Positions 1-7,575 of a stretch of DNA of 64,000 bases are shown piece after piece. Each line of letters opens with the position of its first letter. The stretch's first letter is position 1. Under the pieces are notes generated by a model, which was not told where the DNA came from, did no database searches, and was given only the letters and a program-made list of their open reading frames with translations. The position numbers and the translations under genes were made by a program. This stretch comes from Naumannella cuiyingiana (lineage in GTDB: Bacteria > Actinomycetota > Actinomycetes > Propionibacteriales > Propionibacteriaceae): NCBI RefSeq assembly GCF_013408305.1, contig NZ_JACBZS010000001.1, positions 372,001 to 436,000 on the forward strand, written 5' to 3'.

Positions 1-23
1 GCGCCCCGGGCGCGGGCGGCGCG

Positions 24-1286
24 ATGGCGAACCCGGGCGGCGGCATCGGCTTCCGGATGCCGGGCACCCAGCCGCCCGGCGCCGTCGGCGAGGACGGGGT
101 GAACTGGCAGTTGGTGCGCGATGTCGCCCGCAAGACGGCGGCCAGCCAGGGCGAGGATCCGACCCCGGGACGGCAGCGGCGCGAGCAGGTGGCGGATGCG
201 GTACGCCTGGCGCAGTCCTGGCTGGACGAGGCGACCGCGCTGCCGGCCTCCTCGCCGCAGGCCCAGGCCTGGAGTCGGGCCGAGTGGATCGAGAAGACCC
301 TCGAGGTCTGGCAGCGGCTGGTCTCGCCGGTGGCGAGCAGCATGGCCGATGCGATGGCCGAGACGATGTCGCTGCCGGCCGATGCGCCGGAGGCGCAGAT
401 GCTGGCCGGCATGGAGCAGATGCTCAAGCCGATGCTGCGGACCAGCGGCGCGCACATGTTCGGGTTGCAGGCGGGCCAGTCGATCGGGCGGCTGGCCGGC
501 GCGGTGCTCGGCGGGACCGACAACGGGCTGCCGCTGTTGCCCAGCTCCGAGGTCGCGCTGCTGCCGGCCAACATCGAGGCCTTCGCCGACGGGCTCGAGT
601 CCGGCGCCGACGATGTGGTGATCTATCTGGCGCTGCGGGAGGCGGCCCGCCAGCGGCTGTTCGCCCATGCGGCCTGGCTCGGGCCGCAGGTGCTCGCGCT
701 CGTCGAGGCGTACGCCCGAGAGATCACCATCGACACCTCACGCCTGGAGGAGCTGATGGGCTCCACGGGCGGCGCGCTGGACTCGGAGACGCTGCAGCGG
801 ATCGCCGAACAGTTGCAGGACAACAGCCTGTTCACGCCGGCCCGCACACCGGAGCAGGAGCGCATCCTGGAGCGCCTGGAGACATTGCTCGCCCTGGTCG
901 AGGGGTGGGTGGACGATGTGGTCGAGGTGGCGGCCGAGCGCTGGCTCCCGCAGGCGGGCGCGCTGGCCGAGACCATGCGCCGCCGCCGCGGTGCGGGCGG
1001 CCCGGCCGAGGACACCCTCGCCACGCTGGTCGGGCTGGAGTTGCGCCCGCGCCGGGTCCGCGAGGCCGCCCAACTGTGGCAGGTGCTGCGGCAGCGTTCG
1101 GGCGCCGACGCGCGCGAAGCGGCCTGGACCCACCCCGACCTGTTGCCGTCGACGGCCGACCTGGCCGATCCGCTCGGCTACACCCCGGGCGGGCAGGCCG
1201 CGGAGTCCGGCGACGACCTGGACGCCGAGTTGGCGAAGCTGCTCGACTCCGACGACGAGCGAGGATCCGACGCGGAGGACCGCTAG
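24..1286 (+). CDS. Zincin-like putative metallohydrolase (DUF2342 / zincin_2 family), possibly 5'-partial
   Basis: This is a protein of the actinobacterial zincin_2 family (Rv3195-like); its function is not established. The segment NWQLVRDVARKTA near residue 27 and the helical core around residues 180-240 fit the family. No HEXXH zinc motif is visible; the core reads LREAARQRLFAHAAWL, so catalytic activity is doubtful. The frame stays open to the left edge (Gly/Ala-rich codons before the ATG at 24), so the true start may lie outside the window. The last codons overlap by a few bases the convergent oxidoreductase gene. Part of the 3' end (1181-1230) is duplicated at 3311-3360, on the far side of a lower-GC cassette. 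Family assignment is fairly sure; function is not. Confidence 0.8.
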   Translation: MANPGGGIGFRMPGTQPPGAVGEDGVNWQLVRDVARKTAASQGEDPTPGRQRREQVADAVRLAQSWLDEATALPASSPQAQAWSRAEWIEKTLEVWQRLVSPVASSMADAMAETMSLPADAPEAQMLAGMEQMLKPMLRTSGAHMFGLQAGQSIGRLAGAVLGGTDNGLPLLPSSEVALLPANIEAFADGLESGADDVVIYLALREAARQRLFAHAAWLGPQVLALVEAYAREITIDTSRLEELMGSTGGALDSETLQRIAEQLQDNSLFTPARTPEQERILERLETLLALVEGWVDDVVEVAAERWLPQAGALAETMRRRRGAGGPAEDTLATLVGLELRPRRVREAAQLWQVLRQRSGADAREAAWTHPDLLPSTADLADPLGYTPGGQAAESGDDLDAELAKLLDSDDERGSDAEDR

Positions 1287-2251
1287 GCCGCCGACTCGGC
1301 GCGCAGGATGATCTTTCCTGCCACATGTCCGGCGTCACCGTAGACGTGTGCTTCGCGGACGGCATCGATGCCGAACAGGGCGACCTGGCGATCAACGACC
1401 GGCCTCAGGCGCCCAGCCTCGACAAGGCGCATGAGCTGGGTCAGTCCCTCACGGTCGCTTTCGACGAGCATCAACTCGTGTCGAACACCACGACGTTGGG
1501 CAATCTCACCGAGCGGAGTGGTCGAATTCAGCGACAAGGACACGATCGCGCCTCCGGACCGCGTGACCTGCAGGGATCGAGCTGCGGTATCTCCCCCTAC
1601 GGTGTCCAGGGCGATATCGATGTTCTCGACCGCCTCGACCAACCGCGTCGTGCGGTAGTCAATCACCTCGTCCGCTCCCAGGTCTCGCACAAGGGCGTGG
1701 TTCGAGGCGCTGGCTGTGCCGATCACGTATGCGCCGTGAGCCTTGGCGATCTGCACCGCCATGTGTCCCACCCCTCCCGCCGCGGCATGAACGAGGACTC
1801 GGTTCGTCGGCTGTACGCCGGCGGTGTCGACCAGGGCCTGCCAGGCGGTGAGACCGACGAGCGGCACGGCCGCCGCATCGGCGGATGCGAGTACAGCGGG
1901 CGTTGACACGAGGGCACGGGCAGGGGCACGAACATATTCGGCTGCGGCGCCGTGCCCGAACGGGTAAGGCAGCATTCCCACCACCCGATCACCCACGCGG
2001 TGCACGGTGACGCCAAGACCGACTCGAACCACGACCCCAGCAACATCCCACCTCAGCACTTTCGGGCCGTCTCCCAGAAAACCGGCAACTCGCCGATGAA
2101 CCCAATCCGTCGGGTTCAGGCTCGTTGCTTCGACCCGAACCAGCACTTGGGACGGGCCCACAGACGGCACCGCCACCGACGCGATACGCAGAACCTCTGG
2201 GCCACCAAGACGCTCCCGCCGGATCGCCTTCATCATTTCGTCATTGCTCAT
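1283..2251 (-). CDS. Zinc-independent MDR-type NADP-dependent oxidoreductase (quinone oxidoreductase-like)
   Basis: This is a medium-chain dehydrogenase/reductase of the quinone oxidoreductase group, expected to reduce quinones or enones with NADPH in the cytoplasm. The N-terminal GroES-like part has SLNPTDW, and the Rossmann part has the nucleotide loop AAAGGVGHMAVQIAK near residue 145 and LGADEVIDY further on. No structural or catalytic zinc cysteines are seen. The chosen ATG at 2251 begins MSNDEMMKAIRRE; an in-frame GTG lies upstream at 2296. It is divergent from a GlxA-like regulator with about 70 bp between them, so control by that regulator is likely. G+C is clearly lower than in the neighbouring genes, which suggests recent acquisition. 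The substrate is unknown. Confidence 0.85.
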   Translation of the reverse strand: MSNDEMMKAIRRERLGGPEVLRIASVAVPSVGPSQVLVRVEATSLNPTDWVHRRVAGFLGDGPKVLRWDVAGVVVRVGLGVTVHRVGDRVVGMLPYPFGHGAAAEYVRAPARALVSTPAVLASADAAAVPLVGLTAWQALVDTAGVQPTNRVLVHAAAGGVGHMAVQIAKAHGAYVIGTASASNHALVRDLGADEVIDYRTTRLVEAVENIDIALDTVGGDTAARSLQVTRSGGAIVSLSLNSTTPLGEIAQRRGVRHELMLVESDREGLTQLMRLVEAGRLRPVVDRQVALFGIDAVREAHVYGDAGHVAGKIILRAESAA

Positions 2252-2322
2252 GCGGTCAACAGTGGGCGATCCGCCACCCTGGGCGCGATGGCCCACAGGA
2301 CAGTTGATGAGAGGATCGGGCC

Positions 2323-3312
2323 ATGTCTCAACTGGTCGCGGTCGTCGCCGACTCGGCCGTGATGCCGTTCGAACTCAGCCTCGCCACGCGTGTCCTGGGC
2401 AGTGTCCGCGACGCCCGCGGCCGGCCGGGTTACACCGTGCGGCATTGCAGCGAACGAGCCGGACCCCTTGCGACCGCAGCAGGGTTCAGCATCACCCTGG
2501 AACACGACTTGTCCCTGCTGAGACGAGCCGACCTTGTCGTGGTTGCACCCTCACCCCAGCACACAAGTCTGACGAGAATGGCCGCGGACACCATGCCGCC
2601 GATAGTTCGCGCACTCAAGGAATGCCACGCGTCACGAATTGCCTCCGTATGCCTGGGATCGTTCCTCCTGGCCGCAGCAGGGCGATTGGACGGGCGGACC
2701 GCGACGACGCACTGGGCCGCCGCAGACCTTCTGGCGCGCAGCTTCCCCGCCATCACCGTGGACCCCGACGCGCTCTTTGTGACTTCGGCCGAGATCACAA
2801 CCTCGGCCGGCGCGGCCGCCGGAATCGACATGCTCCTGCACGTCGTCCGCGAAGACCACGGCAGTGCCATCGCCACCGACACCGCACGGACCTGCGTCGT
2901 GCCTGCCTGGCGAGACGGAGGTCAACGGCAATTCATCAAGCAGCCCGTGCCTCAGCACCCAGAAGATCACCTCGGCGACACGATGGACTGGGCACTCGAG
3001 CGCCTCGACGAACCACTCACCGTCGATCAATTGGCGGCACACGCTCGGATGAGCCGCCGCACGTTCACGAGAAAATTCCGAGCCGCAACTGGGACGACCG
3101 CTACCACTTGGATCATCCGGCAACGACTCGAGCTGGCCAGGAACCTCCTGGAGACAACCGACCGGACCATCGACGACATAGCGCACACGAGCGGAATGGG
3201 ATCAGCCAGCTCACTTCGCAATCACCTACGGCGCAACCTGGGAGTCTCGCCCGCGTCCTACCGCACCACCTTCCACACACCAGACCCGCCGGAACCGTCG
3301 ACAATGTCCTGA
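2323..3312 (+). CDS. GlxA-type AraC family transcriptional regulator
   Basis: The N-terminal half (about residues 1-170) is a DJ-1/PfpI-like (class I amidotransferase fold) sensor domain with a nucleophile-elbow cysteine in IASVCLGSFLLAAAG near residue 110. The C-terminal half carries the double helix-turn-helix of AraC regulators (LDEPLTVDQLAAHARMSRRT and DIAHTSGMGSASSLRNH). A good ribosome site, AGAGGA at 2310-2315, lies 7 nt before the ATG. It is divergent from the oxidoreductase gene and probably activates it, a common pairing in which such regulators sense small electrophiles or metabolites; the ligand cannot be told. Its base composition is lower in G+C, like its partner gene. Confidence 0.88.
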   Translation: MSQLVAVVADSAVMPFELSLATRVLGSVRDARGRPGYTVRHCSERAGPLATAAGFSITLEHDLSLLRRADLVVVAPSPQHTSLTRMAADTMPPIVRALKECHASRIASVCLGSFLLAAAGRLDGRTATTHWAAADLLARSFPAITVDPDALFVTSAEITTSAGAAAGIDMLLHVVREDHGSAIATDTARTCVVPAWRDGGQRQFIKQPVPQHPEDHLGDTMDWALERLDEPLTVDQLAAHARMSRRTFTRKFRAATGTTATTWIIRQRLELARNLLETTDRTIDDIAHTSGMGSASSLRNHLRRNLGVSPASYRTTFHTPDPPEPSTMS

Positions 3313-3363
3313 CCCCGGGCGGGGAGACCGCGGAGTCCGGCGACGACCTGGACGCCGAGTGAG
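3311..3363 (+). pseudogene. Duplicated 3'-end fragment of the zincin-like gene
   Basis: Bases 3311-3360 match 1181-1230 at 47 of 50 positions, with 33 identical bases in a row (3328-3360 versus 1198-1230). The copy encodes the same TPGG-AESGDDLDAE stretch as the zincin-like gene and then stops at a TGA (3361-3363). It is too short to be a gene. It most likely marks the edge of the inserted oxidoreductase/AraC cassette. Confidence 0.75.
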
Positions 3364-3404
3364 TCGCGGCCGCACTGCCTTGAGTGGGCAGCACAGCTAG
3401 GGGC

Positions 3405-4004
3405 TCAGCGCTCGCCGGTCGGTACGCCGCGGGCGAGCGCGTCGCTCCACCCGGCGAGGTAGCCCTTCGCCCGTTCGGCATCCGGCAGAGCGTCGACCAG
3501 GCGCCAGAACCGGGCGTTGTGCTCGCGCTCGACAAGATGGGCCAGCTCGTGCATCAGCACGTAGTCGACGACCCAGGCGGGCATCGGCCGCAGCCGGTCC
3601 GACAGCCGGATCGTCCCGGCGCCCGGGGTGCACGAGCCCCAGCGGTTGTTCTGGTTGCCGACCCAGCGCACGCTTGCCGGCATCGGGGAGCCCTCGGCCG
3701 CCAGAAAGCGTCGGCTCAGCTCCGCGGCCCGGCCGGTCAGGGCGAGGTCGGCCGCGGGAGCCCGCGAGCGTTCCTCCTTGGCCAGCACCTTGGCGACCAT
3801 CTCCGGCACGACGCGGCGCTCCTCCGCCACCGACAGGCGCTGCGGCAGCAGCACCACGATCCGGCCCGCGTCGCGATAGGCGGTGATCGTCCGGCGCCGC
3901 CGCGAGCTTCGGCGTACCTCGACCTCGGGCGCCTCGCCGCCCAGCAGGGGCGCCACGGATTCGGGATCGGACTGGCCGGGATCGGTCTGGTCGGCCCGCG
4001 ACAT
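3405..4004 (-). CDS. YgjP/SprT-like M48-type metallopeptidase domain protein
   Basis: This is a small DUF45/YgjP-type zinc metallopeptidase of 199 residues. The zinc motif HELAHL is near residue 152 and a third ligand histidine follows in EREHNARFW, as in the family. The preceding NNRWGSCTPGAGTIRLSDRL block is the family's signature. No signal peptide or membrane segment is seen, so it is cytoplasmic. Substrates of the family are largely unknown. Start: ATG at 4004, 7 nt after a -10-like CAGACT (4012-4017 on this strand), which suggests a leaderless mRNA. The neighbouring convergent fragment is the zincin-gene remnant. Confidence 0.85.
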   Translation of the reverse strand: MSRADQTDPGQSDPESVAPLLGGEAPEVEVRRSSRRRRTITAYRDAGRIVVLLPQRLSVAEERRVVPEMVAKVLAKEERSRAPAADLALTGRAAELSRRFLAAEGSPMPASVRWVGNQNNRWGSCTPGAGTIRLSDRLRPMPAWVVDYVLMHELAHLVEREHNARFWRLVDALPDAERAKGYLAGWSDALARGVPTGER

Positions 4005-4396
4005 GTCACCCAGTCTGCCATCGTCTGCCCATCGGACAGCACTGCGTCGAAGATGACGAGCGGCTGAACGGCAGTCGAGCAGACCATGACGACAGGTGGT
4101 CTGCAGGTTGTCCCCCGCTTCGGCGGCTCACTCCACAGGACGGCGGCCGGAGCCCACACGGCTTCCACAGCCTTGTCCACAAGCCGTGGAGAAAGGCCCT
4201 CGACCGTCTCGGTCGACCCGCTTGACCGGGGGTCGCCGAGGCCCTAGGTTCATCCGAACAGGCCCCCGGATGGTCGGCCCGCCTGCAGGGGAAGGCTGGC
4301 GGAACCGATGTTCCCGGGGGCCTTCTTCCTGCCCTCATGCGCGCCCCCTGTGGACAACTCCCCCGCGAGGGCCGCCCGAGCGCAACGATGGTGGGC
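4005..4396. other. Non-coding interval with DnaA-box-like sites and an inverted repeat
   Basis: No convincing gene is seen in these 390 bases. They hold an 8-bp inverted repeat, GCAGACCA/TGGTCTGC (4079-4086 and 4097-4104, 10-nt loop), and two exact copies of the actinobacterial strong DnaA box TTGTCCACA: 4173-4181 on the plus strand and 4349-4357 on the minus strand. Near-matches ending in TCCACA lie around 4131 and 4164. A -10-like TAGGTT is at about 4244. Promoters of the divergent flanking genes should be here. The DnaA reading is inference; the genes dnaA and dnaN are not in the window. Confidence 0.4.
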
Positions 4397-5227
4397 GTGC
4401 GCAGCGATCACGACGCCGAGCCCCGTCCCCGGCTGCCTCCGGGTACGCCCGTGCTGGATCGGCCGGACGGCGTGCTGCAGGTCGGCACCGGCGCCGGGGC
4501 ACTGCTGCTCGACGCCCGGGCCCGGCCGCTGCTGGCCGTGCTCGACGGACGCAGCCGCCGCGAGGGACTGGCGGCCCGCAGCGGGTTGCCGGCCGCGGCC
4601 ACGGCGGCGATCGTCGACGCGCTCGCCGCTGCCGGACTCCTCGCGCCCCGGCGACCGGCCCGACCGCCGGTCGCGGTGTTCGGCGAGGCGCTCGCCGAGC
4701 GACTGGCCGCACGCCTCGCCGCCGCGGGCGTCGCCGCCGAGGCGTACCGGCACCCGGTGGCCTGCACGCTGCCCGACCCGCCGGCCGGCGCGACACTGGC
4801 ATTGCTCGCCCCCGCCGCCGCCGAGGTCGACCGCGCGATCACCGACACGTTCACCCGGGACGGTCTGGCGCAGTTGATCATCACCGTCGGTGCGGACCGC
4901 GCCAGGGTCGGCCCGCTGGTGCTGCCCGGGCGCAGCCCCTGCCTGCGCTGCCTCGACCTGACCCGCGCCGATCGCGACCCGGCGTGGCCGACCCACGCGG
5001 CCCGGCTCGCGGTGCTGCCGACCGAGCCCGCGCCGGCCCTGATCGAGTGGGCCTTCGGCACCGCCCTGGCCGCCATCCTCGCCCACCAGGCCGGCGCGCG
5101 CCCGGCGGTCCTCGGCGGCATGGCCGAGCTCACCGTCCACGACTGGCTCCCGGTGTACCGCGGCTTCGGCGCCCACCCCGCGTGCGGTTGCGGGTGCGAC
5201 CCGGCACCGGGCATCGGCCAGAATTGA
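4397..5227 (+). CDS. Cyclodehydratase/ThiF-like protein (Rv3196-like)
   Basis: This protein of about 276 residues resembles the actinobacterial 'bacteriocin biosynthesis cyclodehydratase domain' proteins, found beside the ABC1 kinase and whiB7 in mycobacteria. Visible signs are a CLRCLDLTR zinc-type CxxC in the middle and a C-terminal HPACGCGCDP cysteine cluster, both of which fit ThiF/YcaO-partner folds. No nucleotide-binding GxGxxG is convincing, so enzymatic activity is unproven. No precursor peptide or YcaO gene is nearby, so a RiPP role is not supported. The GTG at 4397 lies 7 nt after AACGAT (4384-4389); an ATG at 4388 is the alternative. The ABC1 kinase gene follows after 3 nt. Confidence 0.6.
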   Translation: MRSDHDAEPRPRLPPGTPVLDRPDGVLQVGTGAGALLLDARARPLLAVLDGRSRREGLAARSGLPAAATAAIVDALAAAGLLAPRRPARPPVAVFGEALAERLAARLAAAGVAAEAYRHPVACTLPDPPAGATLALLAPAAAEVDRAITDTFTRDGLAQLIITVGADRARVGPLVLPGRSPCLRCLDLTRADRDPAWPTHAARLAVLPTEPAPALIEWAFGTALAAILAHQAGARPAVLGGMAELTVHDWLPVYRGFGAHPACGCGCDPAPGIGQN

Positions 5228-5230
5228 GGC

Positions 5231-6604
5231 GTGACACCCGACGAGACCGACGGCGCCGGCGGCCAGCCGGACTCGTTCGCCCTGCGCCGCGGCGCCCTGG
5301 GCCGCACCGCCAAGCTGTTCGCACTGCCCGCCGGAGCGGCCACCCGCGCCGGGCGGCGGCTCGGCCGGCGGATCGGCGGGATGGATTCGGACGCCGCCAC
5401 CGCCCTGTCCCGGGAGCAGGCCGCGGAACAGTTGTTCCGGGTGCTCGGTGAGCTGAAGGGCGGCGCGATGAAGGTCGGCCAGATGCTGTCGATCTTCGAG
5501 TCGGCGCTGCCCGAGGACATCGCCGGTCCGTATCGCGAGCGGATGCGCCGGCTGCAGGACTCGGCGCCGCCGATGCCGGCCTCGCGGGTGCACGCGATCC
5601 TCGCGGCCGAGCTGGGCAGCCGTTGGCGCGACCGGTTCGCCAGCTTCGCCGACCGGCCGGCGGCCGCGGCCTCGATCGGCCAGGTGCACCGGGCGGTGTG
5701 GAAGGACACCGGCAAACCGGTGGCGGTGAAGCTGCAGTACCCGGGCGCCGACCGGGCACTGGCCAGCGACCTGCGACAGCTCAGCCGGGTCGCGGGCCTG
5801 TTCGCTCCCCTGGCCGGCGGGGTGGACATCAAGCCGCTGGTGGCCGAGCTGGTCGCCAAGATCGGCCAGGAGACCGACTATGCGAACGAGGCCGCCGCCC
5901 AGCAGCGCGCAGCGGAGGGATTCGCCGGCCACCCGGAGTTCTGCGTACCCGCCGTCCGCGAACACACCCCGCACGTGATCATCTCCGACTGGCTGGACGG
6001 TACGCCGTTCTCGCGAGCCGCCGAACTTGATCATGAGGCCCGCAATCGCCTCGGGCTGCGCTACGTCCGCTTCCTGTTCGCCGGGCCGCGGGAGGTCGGG
6101 CTGCTGCACGGCGACCCGCATCCCGGGAACTTCAAGGTGTTGCCCGACGGTCGGCTCGGCGCGGTCGACTTCGGGCTGGTCGACGAGATGCCGGGCGGGC
6201 TGCCGGAGGCGATGGGCCGGTTGATGTCGCTCGCCGCAGCCGGCGACGCGCGCGCCACCCTGGCCGGCCTGGCCGCCGAGGGCTTTCTCGCGCGCGGGGT
6301 ACGCGAGGTCGACCCGGGCGAACTGCTGGACTACCTGTCCCCGTTCATCGAGCCCGCCCTGGTCGAGGAGTTCCACTTCTCGCGGGAGTGGATGCGGTCG
6401 GAGTTCAGCCGGGTGAACTCCGCCGCGCGGCCCGGCGGGATCGCCGCCAAGCTCAACCTGCCGCCGAGCTACCTGCTGATCCACCGCGTCTGGCTCGGCG
6501 GAATCGCCGTGCTCGCCCAGCTCGACGTCACCGCCCGCTTCGGCGAGGTGCTGACCGAGTTCCTGCCACAGTGGCGTCCGCCGCGCTCGGACCGGCCCCG
6601 CTGA
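5231..6604 (+). CDS. ABC1/AarF (UbiB-like) atypical kinase family protein
   Basis: This is an ABC1/UbiB-type kinase-like protein of 457 residues. The family hallmarks are in order: the KxGQ motif in KGGAMKVGQMLS near residue 78, AAAASIGQVHRA (A-rich loop in place of a glycine loop), VAVKLQYPG (lysine), HGDPHPGNF (catalytic loop) and AVDFG (metal-binding Asp). UbiB members bind ATP and support isoprenoid-quinone or lipid handling; mycobacterial Rv3197 has been linked to macrolide tolerance with WhiB7, which fits the adjacent whiB7. GTG start at 5231, 6 nt after CAGAAT (5219-5224), again leaderless-looking. A strong hairpin terminator follows. Confidence 0.88.
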   Translation: MTPDETDGAGGQPDSFALRRGALGRTAKLFALPAGAATRAGRRLGRRIGGMDSDAATALSREQAAEQLFRVLGELKGGAMKVGQMLSIFESALPEDIAGPYRERMRRLQDSAPPMPASRVHAILAAELGSRWRDRFASFADRPAAAASIGQVHRAVWKDTGKPVAVKLQYPGADRALASDLRQLSRVAGLFAPLAGGVDIKPLVAELVAKIGQETDYANEAAAQQRAAEGFAGHPEFCVPAVREHTPHVIISDWLDGTPFSRAAELDHEARNRLGLRYVRFLFAGPREVGLLHGDPHPGNFKVLPDGRLGAVDFGLVDEMPGGLPEAMGRLMSLAAAGDARATLAGLAAEGFLARGVREVDPGELLDYLSPFIEPALVEEFHFSREWMRSEFSRVNSAARPGGIAAKLNLPPSYLLIHRVWLGGIAVLAQLDVTARFGEVLTEFLPQWRPPRSDRPR

Positions 6605-6628
6605 TCGCGCCCGCCCGGCTCTGGACAC

Positions 6629-6682
6629 GAACGAGCCCGGGTCGGGCGTACCTTCGGGTACGCCCGACCCGGGCCCTCGTTC
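6629..6682. terminator. Bidirectional hairpin terminator between the ABC1 kinase gene and whiB7
   Basis: Two long arms (about 6631-6652 and 6657-6680) pair almost perfectly around a TTCG tetraloop (6653-6656). The hairpin sits between the convergent ends of the ABC1 kinase gene and whiB7, so it can serve both. A U-tract is weak, as is usual in high-GC actinobacteria. Confidence 0.8.
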
Positions 6683-6706
6683 CGGTTCCCCAACCTGGCC
6701 TGCGGT

Positions 6707-7063
6707 TCAGGCCGCGCGCCTTCGGCGGATCGCGGCGGGACGCTGCAGGGTGCTGCCACGCAGCGGGTTGGGGGCGACATCGCGCCGGGTCACCGGCTCG
6801 ACCGGCCGGGGGTGCTTGCGCGGACGGCCGCGGGGCCGCTTGCGGGCGACCACCTCGCCGTTGACCAGCAACTCACCACCCCAGACGCCGGCCGCCTCGC
6901 CGCGGCGCAGCGCGCCGGCCAGGCATTCCGTGCGCAGCGGGCAGTCGGTGCACAGACCCTTGGCGTACTCGATGTCTCCCGGGGCATCGGCGAAGAACAC
7001 CTCCGGATCAACGAGGTGGCAGGGCAATCCCTGCAGGCTCACCTCGTCCAGCAAGACGGTCAT
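6707..7063 (-). CDS. whiB7: WhiB7-type Fe-S redox-sensing transcription factor
   Basis: This is a WhiB protein of 118 residues. Four cysteines (LPCHL, then GLCTDCPLRTEC) bind a [4Fe-4S] cluster, followed by the GVWGG turn and an AT-hook RGRPRK, the combination that defines WhiB7. WhiB7 acts with the primary sigma factor at promoters that have an AT-rich stretch upstream of -35, and induces intrinsic antibiotic resistance in mycobacteria and streptomycetes. The ATG at 7063 is preceded by an excellent AGGAGG site (about 7069-7074). It is downstream of uvrD2 and beside the ABC1 kinase gene, as in mycobacteria. The leader contains a promoter, an upstream reading frame and an intrinsic terminator, which points to attenuation control. 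Confidence 0.93.
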   Translation of the reverse strand: MTVLLDEVSLQGLPCHLVDPEVFFADAPGDIEYAKGLCTDCPLRTECLAGALRRGEAAGVWGGELLVNGEVVARKRPRGRPRKHPRPVEPVTRRDVAPNPLRGSTLQRPAAIRRRRAA

Positions 7064-7116
7064 CGTTTTCCTCCTGTGGTCGGCCTGGTTGGGGTCTGCT
7101 GGCCGGGAAACCACGG

Positions 7117-7163
7117 TGGAAAAGAATCAGGCCGTGGGTACCCGGTGTCCGGATCCACGGCCT
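7117..7163 (-). terminator. whiB7 leader attenuator (intrinsic terminator)
   Basis: Read on the minus strand, AGGCCGTGG and CCACGGCCT form a perfect 9-bp stem (arms 7155-7163 and 7129-7137). The inside continues as a second stem, ATCCGG/CCGGGT. It is followed directly by GATTCTTTT (7119-7128 region), a real U-rich tail. It starts 16 nt after the stop of the upstream reading frame and ends about 55 nt before the whiB7 start. Premature termination relieved by ribosome stalling is the known mechanism for whiB7 elsewhere; here it is inferred from layout. Confidence 0.8.
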
Positions 7164-7179
7164 GGAGAGTTCGGTGCTG

Positions 7180-7518
7180 CTACACCTGTCTCCGGGATCG
7201 GTCCGGACGCAACGGCTCAGTGGCAAAGCCGTTGTAGGGGGCGACATCAGTCGTCGTCGGGTTGGTGATCAACTGATCACCGGTCATCGGGGTGGTGATC
7301 AGGTGATCATCAGTCATCTGGGCAGTGATCAGGTGATCACCAGTCATCGAGGCAGTGATCAGGTGATCACTGGGCACGCGAGTGCGGACGCGCGGCGCGG
7401 CCGGGACGAGCGTCTCGGCGATCCAGCGCGGGGAGCAGGCGAACCGAGTCCGGGACGCCGTGGACATGGCCGGTCGGCTACCCGTGACCGGGTTCTCGAT
7501 CATCGCGATCGTGTCCAT
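7180..7518 (-). CDS. Upstream reading frame in the whiB7 leader with decapeptide repeats
   Basis: A 112-codon frame starts at ATG 7518 with an SD of AGGAGG 8 nt upstream and ends 16 nt before the whiB7 attenuator. The first 50 codons have strong G/C third-position bias (starting MDTIAMIENPVTGSRP), as expected of a translated gene. The C-terminal part consists of four decapeptides of the form DHLITASMTG, encoded by 30-bp repeats. I recognise no family. It may be a small protein, a long whiB7 attenuation uORF, or both. The repeats are rich in TGATCA dyads and fold into local hairpins in the mRNA, which could slow ribosomes or form an antiterminator. Confidence 0.55.
   Translation of the reverse strand: MDTIAMIENPVTGSRPAMSTASRTRFACSPRWIAETLVPAAPRVRTRVPSDHLITASMTGDHLITAQMTDDHLITTPMTGDQLITNPTTTDVAPYNGFATEPLRPDRSRRQV
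7266..7385. repeat. 30-bp tandem repeat (4 copies) with TGATCA dyads
   Basis: Units begin at 7266, 7296, 7326 and 7356; each starts TGATCA and has a second TGATCA 8 bases later, so each unit has an internal near-palindrome (for example TGATCAGGTGATCA). The middle two units differ at only a few positions; the first and last are more diverged. The array is far richer in A+T than its surroundings and lies in the coding part of the whiB7 upstream reading frame. Confidence 0.9.
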
Positions 7519-7575
7519 CTGACATCCCTCCTCTCGGTGCGGCGGCTGGCCGGGGGCCTGCCGCGGACGGCTGCT

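Noticed and set aside
2244-3362. Alternative plus-strand frame across the AraC regulator that ends in the zincin-gene repeat
   Set aside because: The overlapping frame encodes a complete GlxA-type regulator; only the last 50 bases of this frame are meaningful, as the duplicated gene end.
1283-3363. Transposon or integrated element with its own recombinase
   Set aside because: No transposase, integrase or terminal inverted repeats were found; only the flanking gene-end duplication and lower G+C suggest insertion.
4005-4396. Origin of replication
   Set aside because: Only two exact DnaA boxes, no AT-rich unwinding region, and dnaA/dnaN are not adjacent.
4397-5227. RiPP (azoline-peptide) biosynthesis cluster
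   Set aside because: No YcaO, precursor peptide or dehydrogenase gene is near; the gene is the conserved partner of the ABC1 kinase in actinobacteria.
4096-5451. Long open frame overlapping the cyclodehydratase-like and ABC1 kinase genes
   Set aside because: It is extremely Arg/Pro-rich and has no family motifs; the other frame has recognisable genes, so this is a high-GC shadow frame.
7266-7385. 30-bp repeats as a CRISPR array
   Set aside because: The units are contiguous with no unique spacers, and no cas genes are present.
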